Source: DASWOJ01 sp964242415 (GTDB taxonomy: Bacteria > Pseudomonadota > Alphaproteobacteria > Acetobacterales > Acetobacteraceae). Taken from it: 64,000 nucleotides of DNA. The stretch is taken from the NCBI GenBank assembly GCA_964242415.1, contig CAXTAT010000031.1, forward strand, positions 1-64,000, read 5' to 3'. The translations under genes and the position numbers were made by a program. Below, piece by piece: positions 17,056 to 26,113 of this stretch. The notes under the pieces are model-generated. The model saw only the letters and a program-made list of their open reading frames with translations, was not told the origin of the DNA and did not search any database. Position 1 is the first letter of the stretch; each line of letters starts with the position of its first letter.

Positions 17056-17256
17056 TCAGTGCTTGGCAAGCTCCCGCAAGGCGTCGGCCTGCTCGATTAG
17101 CACCTCGCGCGCAAGCCGCAACTGTCGCTCCAGTTCCGGGTCGCGCTGCTTTGGCATCGCCTCGTTTGCACGCTCCTGTCCCGCTTCGTGATCCGCATCA
17201 TCAGGGATGGCGGCCGGAGACGCGGTGCCGGACTGGCGAGACGTGGTCTTGGACAT
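17056..17256 (-). CDS. Probable antitoxin partner of the Doc-type toxin
   Basis: 66 residues beginning MSKTTSRQSGTASPA. A polar, disordered N-terminal half is followed by a charged helix, LERQLRLAREVLIEQADALR, ending at LAKH. No Phd-type beta-strand DNA-binding domain is obvious; the helix resembles the toxin-neutralising C-terminus of small antitoxins. The assignment is by position: it lies directly upstream of and nearly overlaps the Doc-like toxin on the same strand. The longer frame upstream was not used because this ATG best fits the charged N-terminus. Confidence 0.6.
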   Translation of the reverse strand: MSKTTSRQSGTASPAAIPDDADHEAGQERANEAMPKQRDPELERQLRLAREVLIEQADALRELAKH

Positions 17257-17394
17257 GGAATCACCTAACTCTCGACGGCCGAAGACTGAAAGCATACCAC
17301 CCTGCTGTCCACACCCACCACACGCCCCCGTGAGTTGCCCACTCCTCCACCCCACCCCGATACTTCACGTCCACAACCCCCGGACGGCCCTCAG

Positions 17395-19554
17395 ATGCCC
17401 ACCCCCGAACGCTGGCGACACCCCGGCGTCGCCCTACTGCTGCCCGCCGCCCTGATCGGCCTCGGCGCGTGGCAGCTCACCCGCATCGCCGGCGCCGCCG
17501 AGGGCTTCGCGCAGCGCGCCAGCCGCGTGCAGGCCTCCATCGAGCGGCTGCAGCCTCTCGCCGCCCGCGACCCCGGCGCCGTCGTGCGCTTCAACAATAA
17601 CCCGCAGTCCTACACCGCCGCCGAAGCCCTGCAACGCATGCAGGAGGCCGAGACCGACCTGCACCGCGATGCCGTGATCGACCAGGCCCGGCAGGGCGCC
17701 GCCTGGGCCACCCTCGGCGGCGGCACCGTGGCGCTGCTGGCCGTGCTGGGGTGCCTGGCCGCCGCCACGCTCGGCGCCTGGCGTGGCCGGCGGTCGCGGC
17801 CGGCGCTGGTCGGGTCGTTCCGCGTCGTCGTGCGCGTGCTGCCGCCGCTGCTGGGCGCCGTCGCCGTCGGCACCGCGGTGGCCGTGCTCGGCGCGGTGCT
17901 GTTCGAGGCTGGAGGTGCCTGGTTCCTCGACAGCATCAACACCGGGGAGGTCAAGCTACTGCTGGTCGGCCTGGCCGTGGGGGTGGGCGCGGTGATGTTT
18001 GCCATCAGCTCGGTGCGCAAGCTGCGGCAGGCGCTGCGCGGTTTCACGCCGGAGCCGATGCAGGTGCTGGGCCGCTCGGCCGGGCCGGAGGACGCGCCGG
18101 GGCTGTGGGAGTTCCTGCGCGGCGTCGCGGCGGGGCAGGGCGCGGCGCCGCCGGACAACGTGGTGCTGGGGATGACGCAGGGGTTCTTCGCCACGTCCTC
18201 GGGCATCCTGCTGCTGCCGGAGCAGCGGGTGCTGGCCGGGCGGAGCCTGTACCTGCCGGCGCCGATGCTGCCGCTGCTCAGCCGGGGGGAGATCGCGGCG
18301 ATCATCGCGCACGAGCTGGCGCACTTCACCGGGGAGGACACCCAGTACAGCCAGCACTTCCTGCCGCTGTATGCCGGCATGGAGCGCAGCATGGAGGCCG
18401 TGGCGGCCAAGACGCGCGGCAAGTCCCCGGCAGTGGATGCGGTGTTCCAGCCGGCGGCGGTGCTGGCCGGGCACGTGATGGACACGTTCTCCCGCACGGT
18501 CGCGCACTGGAGCCGCCTGCGCGAGCTGGAGGCCGACCGCGCCAGCCTGGCGGCGGGGGACGGCCATGCGGCGGCCACGGCGCTGGTCCGGACCGGGATC
18601 GGCGCCGGGCTGATCGGCGGCGCGATCGGCGAGATGTACAACCGCCCGGCCGTCGCCAGCCCGGACCTGGTGGAGACCGTGCTGGCGCGCGCCGGGGCGG
18701 TGGGATTCCAGGACCCGGCCCGCCACCTGGAGGACCGCCAGCCGCACCCCACCGACACCCATCCGCCGACGCGGCAGCGCATCGAGGCCCTGGGCATCCC
18801 CGCCGACGAGGCATTGCTCGCCGCCGCCGGCCGGCCGGTGCAGGCGGAGGACGCGGCGTTCACCGCCGGGCTGTTCCGGGACTGGCCGGGGCTGCGGGGC
18901 GCGCTGGGGGCGGACCTGCTGGCGGTCGCCACGGCGCGGGACCGGCGGCTGCAGGCCAACCTGGAGGCGGCGGCCGGCGCGGTTGCAGCCGATGTCCCGC
19001 TGCATGAGCGCACGCATCCGGCAGCGGCGATTGGCGTGGCCGTGCTCGGCAGCCTGTTCGTGTCGGCGGCACTGTTCGCGGCCTGGGTGGGCCTGTTCAG
19101 CGGCTGGGTTGGCAACGGCGATATGCTGCTTGTGCTTGGCGGCGCGGCTGGGCTTGCGGCGATGGGTGGCTTGGTCCTGTTCGCGACCTGGTTCCGTCAG
19201 CGGCGCAGCAAGGCGGGGCCGTTCCTGGTGCTGGGCGCCGAGGGATTCCGCTGCATTGGGGTGGCTGGGCTGGTCCCTTGGTCGGCCGTGGACGGGGTGC
19301 ATCTTGTCGCCGGCAGCAACTGGGTCACGACGTTTCGCCTGAATGATAGCCAGCCGTTGCCGGAGCAGACCGGGTATCGCTGGTCGGTGAAGCTGGACCG
19401 GCGCCGGCGCCTGCTGCGGCTGAAGGGCTTCGTGGCGCATGGCATGAAGGCGCAGGCGTACCTGGACCTGCTGAACCGCGGCCTGCGGGGCCACCGGGCC
19501 GCGGTGCTGTTGCGGGAGCGGGCGCTGCATGAGGCCGCCAGGGAGCGGGCGTGA
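17395..19554 (+). CDS. Integral-membrane M48-family metalloprotease
   Basis: 719 residues. The zinc-protease motif HELAH lies at residues 306-310 (in GEIAAIIAHELAHFTGEDTQ), and the third ligand is probably in LRELEADRASLAAG near residue 377. Hydrophobic segments suggest membrane helices at about 11-27, 102-126, 143-170 and 185-204 before the protease domain, and 541-565 and 578-600 after it. A C-terminal soluble domain of about 110 residues follows. M48 proteins such as HtpX cleave membrane or misfolded proteins, but this one is much longer than HtpX (about 290) and has extra domains. Its stop overlaps the helicase start by 4 bases (GTGA), so the two are translationally coupled. It lies beside defence genes. 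Function is unknown. Confidence 0.85.
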   Translation: MPTPERWRHPGVALLLPAALIGLGAWQLTRIAGAAEGFAQRASRVQASIERLQPLAARDPGAVVRFNNNPQSYTAAEALQRMQEAETDLHRDAVIDQARQGAAWATLGGGTVALLAVLGCLAAATLGAWRGRRSRPALVGSFRVVVRVLPPLLGAVAVGTAVAVLGAVLFEAGGAWFLDSINTGEVKLLLVGLAVGVGAVMFAISSVRKLRQALRGFTPEPMQVLGRSAGPEDAPGLWEFLRGVAAGQGAAPPDNVVLGMTQGFFATSSGILLLPEQRVLAGRSLYLPAPMLPLLSRGEIAAIIAHELAHFTGEDTQYSQHFLPLYAGMERSMEAVAAKTRGKSPAVDAVFQPAAVLAGHVMDTFSRTVAHWSRLRELEADRASLAAGDGHAAATALVRTGIGAGLIGGAIGEMYNRPAVASPDLVETVLARAGAVGFQDPARHLEDRQPHPTDTHPPTRQRIEALGIPADEALLAAAGRPVQAEDAAFTAGLFRDWPGLRGALGADLLAVATARDRRLQANLEAAAGAVAADVPLHERTHPAAAIGVAVLGSLFVSAALFAAWVGLFSGWVGNGDMLLVLGGAAGLAAMGGLVLFATWFRQRRSKAGPFLVLGAEGFRCIGVAGLVPWSAVDGVHLVAGSNWVTTFRLNDSQPLPEQTGYRWSVKLDRRRRLLRLKGFVAHGMKAQAYLDLLNRGLRGHRAAVLLRERALHEAARERA

Positions 19555-22500
19555 CCTCAACGCCTGAGACGGCCGGGCGGGTGATCCGCGCGTGGATGGC
19601 GGTCGAGGTGCTGACGCCGCAGGGGGCCAAGTCCGACTGGGGCAGCCTCGCGGCGGAGAAGGGCGGGCAGCAACGCAACCTGGGCGGGCCGGACGGCCCC
19701 GCGCAGTGGGAACCGCCGAGCGACGCCGACCCGACGCCGTGGCCGTTGCTGGAGACCCTGGCCGGGCGGCCGGAGGCGCCTCCCGCCCACGCGCCTGCCC
19801 CGGCGGCGGACGAGGCTGAACCGCGCCGCTGGCATGTGGTGGTCCTGGCCGCCCTGCCGGCCCAGCAAGCGTTCGCCCAGTTGGACGCGGCGTTCGCCGA
19901 TGCGCCGGACGAGGGCGTGGCCAACAGCCGTGCGGACGGCAACATCCTCGCCGCGACGGCCGTGCTGGACGAGTGGGGCGTGGCGGTGCCGGACAGCCTG
20001 GCCATTGCGAGCTTTGCCTGGGGCCTGGGGCAGGTGCTGCGGGATGGGCCTGCCGCGGGCCTGGCCGGCTGGAGCGAGGCGGAGGGAGGACTGAAGCAGC
20101 GGTTTGGCGGCAACCTTGCCCCGACAGGCCCGGGGGGCTTGCTGCGCTCGCTGACGTGGCGAGACCTGCGGGCGGTGTCGCTTGGAATGGCGGAGGAGAT
20201 GGGGCTGCCGCCGGCCCTGTGGCAGGTCACGCCGTGCGCGATCGAGGTGGTCAGCAAGGACCCGCCCCGGCCGGACCTGCTGTCCAGCTTCCTGCTGCCG
20301 GACCTGGCCCGGGTGCTGGCGGCGCTGTCGGGCGGGGCGGATGGGCTTTCGGCGGCGGCGGCGTCCTATCTTGGCCTTTGCCCGCCGGGGCAGCCATGGG
20401 ATGCGCTGGACCGGGCCAACCGGCCGCGGCTGGCGGAGCTGCTGCGGCCGGGGCGTTTCCCGCTGGGGCGCTGGCCGGGGCCGGGGCTGCACCCGCTGAC
20501 GCTGCTGCAGCAGGCGGCGGTCAATGCGGTCGTGCGCGATCTCGCGCAATGTGGCTTGGCGGCGATCAACGGGCCGCCCGGCACGGGGAAGACCACGCTG
20601 CTGCGGGACCTGGTGGCGCACGTGATGGTGTCGCGCGCCGAGCGGCTGGCAGGGCTTGACGATCCCCGGGGCGACCTGTCAGGGCTGGACCTGATGGACT
20701 TTGCCGTGGTGGTGGCCAGCAGCAACAACGCGGCCGTCGAGAACATCAGCCTGGAGCTGCCGGTCGCTGCGAAGGCACTAGACCGGTCGATCTGGCAGGG
20801 TGGGGCCTGGCGGGATGGCGGCCTTGATTACTTCAGCCGCACCGCCGATGCCGTGCTGGGCCTGGACCCGGAGGGCGGCGGGCAGGAAGGGCGCGCGTGG
20901 GGGCTGATGGCGGCGCGGCTGGGGAGCGCCGCCAACCGGCGGGCGTTCTTCGGCAAGTTCTGGTTCGACGAGGATTGGGGGCTGCGGCGCTGGCTCGACA
21001 TCGCGGCGTTCCCCGACTGGCAGCGGGAGCCGCCCAGCAAGCTTGCCGAGCGCGATCGGCCGCCGCGGTGGCCGGAGGCGATGGCGGGCTGGCGGGCGGC
21101 GCGCGATGCGTTCCGGCAGGCCCTGGCCCGCTGCGCCGACCTGCGGCGCGGGCTGGAGGCGATCGACGACGCGGGGTCCCGGCTGCGCGACATCGAGGCC
21201 GCGATGCCCGAGGCGCGGTGCCGGCTGGACGCTGCGGCGCGGGATCTGGGTTCCGCCGTCCGGGCTGCTGCGGCGGCGCAGGCGGCGGCCGTGGCGGAGG
21301 CGGGGCAGGAAGCGGTGGAGGGTGGCAAGCTGGCGGCGCTGGCCTTGGTCGCGCCGTCCTGGCTGGCGAAGCTGTTCCGCACCCGGGCATGGACGGCGCA
21401 CGCCGCCGGGGTCCGCGCCCAGGTGGCCCGGCTGGGGTCGGCGCAGGATGCGCGGCGGGCCGCCGAGGTGCAGGCGATGGCGGTGGCGGCCGAGGCGGAG
21501 CGGCTGGCCGCCGGGCATGCGGCGGCGCTGCAGGCGCGGGATAAATTGGCGCACGAGGCGGCGCGGCTGACGCCGCTGCTGGATCAGGCGGATGCCGGTA
21601 GCCTGCCCGGGCCGGGCTTCTGGTCGCAGCCGGATGATGCTCTGCTGCGGGAGGCACCGTGGGGTGGGGCGTTCCGGGCGGCGCGGGACGAGGTGTTCGT
21701 GGCCGCGGTGCGCCTGCACCGGGCGTTCATCGTGGCGGCGGCGCGCACGTTGAAGGGTTCGCTGAACGTTGTCGCGGGGGGCGGCGGCTGGGCTGCGACC
21801 GCGGCGGACTGGGGGGTGTTCTTCCTGGTGGTGCCGGTGGCGTCCACGACGTTCGCGTCGATGGGGCGGATGTTCCCGCGGTTCGGCGCCGGGGAGATCG
21901 GCTGGCTGCTGATCGACGAGGCTGGGCAGGCGACGCCGCAGGCCGCGCTTGGGGGCGATCTGGCGGGCGCGGCGGGCGGTGGTGATCGGCGACCCGCTGC
22001 AGATCGAGCCGGTGGCCGCCACGCCGCAGCGGACGACCCGGCTGATCTTCGAGGCCAACGGCGCCGATCCGGCGGGCTGGGCCGCGCCGGGGCAGTCCAC
22101 CCAGACCCTGGCGGACCGGGCCAGCGTGATCCAGGGGCGGTTCCCGATCCAGGGCGGCACGGGGCAGGAGGGGGCCGGGGAGCGGGTCACCGGCATCCCG
22201 CTGCTGGTGCACCGGCGCTGCGAGGAGCCGATGTTCGGCATCGCCAATGCCATCGCCTATGCCGGGCGGATGGTGGCAGCGACGGAGGCCGGGCCGTCGC
22301 CGATCCGGGACGTGCTGGGGGCGTCGGCGTGGATCGACGTGAATGCGCCGTCGCTCGACAAGTGGGTGGAGGCGGAGGGCGCCCTGATCGCCGCGGCCAT
22401 CGCCAGGCTGGCTGCCGTGGGGGGCGCCCTGGAGGCGCTGCCGGACCTTTACGTCATCTGCCCGTTCAAGCTGCCGTCGCTGCGGTTGCGGGCGCTGCTG

Positions 22501-22839
22501 GAACGGACGCCGGGGGTGCTGGCGGGGCATAGGGCTGAGGTGCGGCGGGACTGGATCAGGGCGCGGGTGGGCACGGTACACACCTTCCAGGGCAAGGAGG
22601 CGGAGGCGGTGATCCTGATGCTGGGGGCCGGGCGTGGGGCCAGAGCGGGGTCGCGGGCGTGGGCGGGGGGCACGCCCAACCTGCTGAACGTTGCGGCGAC
22701 GCGGGCCCGGCGGGCGCTGTATGTGGTTGGCAACCGGGAGGAGTGGCAGGCGGCGGGGGTGTTCGCGCACGCTGCGCGGGTGTTGCCGATGCGGTCTGGG
22801 CGGGAGTGGCTGGGCGGGGAGCGGGCGGCTGCTGAGTAG
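19551..22839 (+). pseudogene. Large SF1 (DNA2/Upf1-like) helicase, interrupted by a one-base frameshift
   Basis: The helicase motifs are split between two frames. In the first are Walker A GPPGTGKT (residues 341-348) and Walker B DEAGQ (789-793). After the frame changes come motif III (VVIGDPLQIEPV), GTVHTFQGKEAEAVI (motif V region) and NVAATRARRALYVVGNREEW (motif VI). The break falls at the run of five Gs at 21951-21955; removing one G restores a continuous protein of about 1,095 residues. The first 330 residues are a family-specific N-terminal region, and residues about 500-720 form an inserted, Ala/Arg-rich coiled-coil-like segment. The start GTG overlaps the M48 protease stop. Every motif is otherwise intact, so a base-calling error or very recent inactivation is likely. 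Function is unknown; DNA/RNA unwinding is inferred from motifs. Confidence 0.85.
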
Positions 22840-22922
22840 GGGGTCCGATGCGGCCCGGCTTTTACCGACGGTCCTTTGCGATGACCGGTTTGCCTGCTCC
22901 CTCGTTCGTCATTGCCCATCTG

Positions 22923-23025
22923 TCATTGCGAGGAGCGCTTGCGACGCGGCAATCCAGGGGCGCAAGACCGGAACTGCCGCCCGTATGCTCCTGGATTGCC
23001 ACGCCGCAAGCGCGGCTCGCAATGA
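22923..23025. repeat. Palindromic repeat family A, copy 2 (long form)
   Basis: Arms TCATTGCGAGGAGCGC and CGCGGCTCGCAATGA enclose mirrored GGCAATCCAGG/CCTGGATTGCC. The flanks are also shared with the copy at 34818: both are preceded by a GACCGG-containing leader and TCGTCATTGCCC, and followed by a GATGCAG sequence. The repeated unit is therefore about 170 bp here. It fills the gap after the helicase gene. Confidence 0.9.
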
Positions 23026-23121
23026 TGGCAGCAGACCCGATGCAGTGACGTAACGGTCTTCGCAGGTAACCTCTGACCTTCACGTCCTCTACTAAAGCAA
23101 TGGCGGCTTTGAGAAGAACGC

Positions 23122-23361
23122 TCAATCCGTTAGGTTGCCCGCTTCAAACGTTACCACGGTATGGAAGGGGTGCTCAAACTCCACCGCATAGCCCTCGCCG
23201 TCCCCGTAGGCGGCAGCGACGGTTCCTCGGGCGCCCGCCGGCAGCGACCCTTCCTCGGCCTGGATGACACGGGTCAGCGCCACAACCGACAGTTCAGCGA
23301 AGCGGTGCGGAGCCGTAGGGTTTGACTGGTGCGGGGGCTTGGGAGAGAAGGACATGACCAT
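23122..23361 (-). CDS. DUF4926 domain-containing small protein
   Basis: 79 residues with the DUF4926 pattern: ELSVVALTRVIQAEEGSLPA, GARGTVAAAYGDGEGYAVEF, then VVTFEAGNL. This is a small SH3-like barrel family often found in toxin-antitoxin or defence neighbourhoods; its molecular role is not established. The first 20 residues are not part of the domain and the start could be internal. It sits between the helicase gene and prfC, only 39 bases after the prfC stop on the same strand sense, and is not obviously cotranscribed with it. Confidence 0.75.
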   Translation of the reverse strand: MVMSFSPKPPHQSNPTAPHRFAELSVVALTRVIQAEEGSLPAGARGTVAAAYGDGEGYAVEFEHPFHTVVTFEAGNLTD

Positions 23362-23400
23362 GGGCGGGCCTCCTGCGTTGCAGCATAGCGCCGCTGCCCC

Positions 23401-24933
<1,533 letters not shown>

Positions 24934-24959
24934 CGGGTGGTCCTCTGGAAAAGGGCGTT

Positions 24960-25092
24960 GCTGCTTCCTCTCCGTCCGGGAGAGAGCTGGGGTGAGGGAG
25001 CCCACACTGACCATACGTGGTGTCGTGGGGCAGGGGATGCATTGGTGGTGCTGGCCGCCTCCCTCACCCCTGCGCTGTCCTAAAGAGAGAAG
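24960..25092. repeat. Inverted pair of repeat family B between rpsD and prfC
   Basis: Reverse copy CTCTCCGTCCGGGAGAGAGC with TGGGGTGAGGG at about 24966-24999. The more diverged direct copy CCTCACCCCTGCGCTGTCCT is at about 25063-25092. Base changes in the second arm weaken the hairpin. Confidence 0.75.
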
Positions 25093-25141
25093 GTGCCGCC
25101 GTAGCAGACGACACCCTTCTTCGCCTTGCCGCAAATGCAAA

Positions 25142-25165
25142 GCGCCGGGGGTTTCGCCCCGGCGC
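25142..25165 (-). terminator. Intrinsic terminator after rpsD
   Basis: Stem GCGCCGGGG paired with CCCCGGCGC and a short loop, about 28 bases after the rpsD stop. On the minus strand it is followed by TTTGCATTTG, a modest T-rich stretch. Confidence 0.65.
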
Positions 25166-25193
25166 CCGCATCCATCCTGCCAAGCGGCCCGCG

Positions 25194-25811
25194 TTACCGC
25201 GAGTAGAACTCCACCACCAGGTTCGGCTCCATCGTCACGGGGTAGGGCACGTCGGTCAGCTTCGGCGCGCGGCCGAAGCGGCCCTTCATCGCGCGGTGGT
25301 CCACCTCCAGGTAGTCGGGCACGTCCCGCTCGCCGGACTGCGAGGCGTCCAGCACGACGGCAAGCTGCTTCGACTTCTCCCGCACCTCGATCACGTCGCC
25401 GTCGTGCACCAGGAAGCTGCTGATGTTCACTTTCTTGCCATTCACCGTGACGTGGCCGTGGTTCACGAACTGCCGGCTGGCGAAGGGGGTGATGGCGAAC
25501 TTCATCCGGTATACCACGGCGTCGAGCCGCCGCTCCAGCAGCTCGATCAGGTTCTCCGAGGTGTCGCCCTTGCGGCGCACGGCCTCGTCGTAATACTTGC
25601 GGAACTGCTTCTCGCCGATGTTGCCGTAGTAGCCCTTGAGCTTCTGCTTGGCCATCAACTGGATGCCGAAGTCGGTCGGCTTCTGCTTGCGGCGCTGGCC
25701 GTGCTGACCGGGGCCATACTCGCGCTTGTTCAGTGGGGACTTGGCGCGGCCCCAAAGGTTAACGCCGAGCCGGCGGTTGATCTTGTATTTGCTTTCGGCG
25801 CGCTTGGTCAT
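25194..25811 (-). CDS. rpsD: 30S ribosomal protein S4
   Basis: 205 residues, the standard S4 length. It starts MTKRAESKYKINRRLGVNLW and contains the S4 RNA-binding domain (about residues 95-155, RRLDAVVYRMKFAITPFASR, HGHVTVNGKKVNI), ending LVVEFYSR. It is a primary 16S rRNA-binding protein of the small subunit. Upstream in-frame codons exist but give a low-complexity Arg/His-rich extension foreign to the family, so ATG at 25811 is preferred. It is a single-gene unit with its own terminator, as is common for rpsD in alphaproteobacteria. Confidence 0.97.
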   Translation of the reverse strand: MTKRAESKYKINRRLGVNLWGRAKSPLNKREYGPGQHGQRRKQKPTDFGIQLMAKQKLKGYYGNIGEKQFRKYYDEAVRRKGDTSENLIELLERRLDAVVYRMKFAITPFASRQFVNHGHVTVNGKKVNISSFLVHDGDVIEVREKSKQLAVVLDASQSGERDVPDYLEVDHRAMKGRFGRAPKLTDVPYPVTMEPNLVVEFYSR

Positions 25812-26113
25812 GCGCGGCCTCCTTTGTTCTATATGCGTCCGCCTCTTACGATGAGGGTTAGGGCGCTTGTTGCACCGGTAGGCCGCAAGGCGATGCGGCG
25901 GGCGCATGCCACAAGGGGCATGTCCACGTTCCCAGCAATGCGCGGGGGTTACGCCCGGGCCGGGGCCGAGTCAATCACGGCCTGCTTCCTCCGGGGGGGA
26001 GGGAACAGGCAGCGTCCTGAAACCAAATGCGATCGCCCTAAGCCAGCATGCGGCCTGCTTTGACCCTTTGTGCCTACGCAGCTACCGTTCCCCGAATGGT
26101 CTGCAGGTGTGGA

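Noticed and set aside
21940..21960. Programmed frameshifting in the helicase
   Set aside because: There is no recognised slippery site, internal Shine-Dalgarno sequence or downstream structure; a simple extra G is more likely.
24934..25755. Apparent fusion of RF3 to an upstream 270-residue domain
   Set aside because: The extension is an out-of-frame reading of rpsD plus repeat sequence; RF3 has a proper ATG at 24933.
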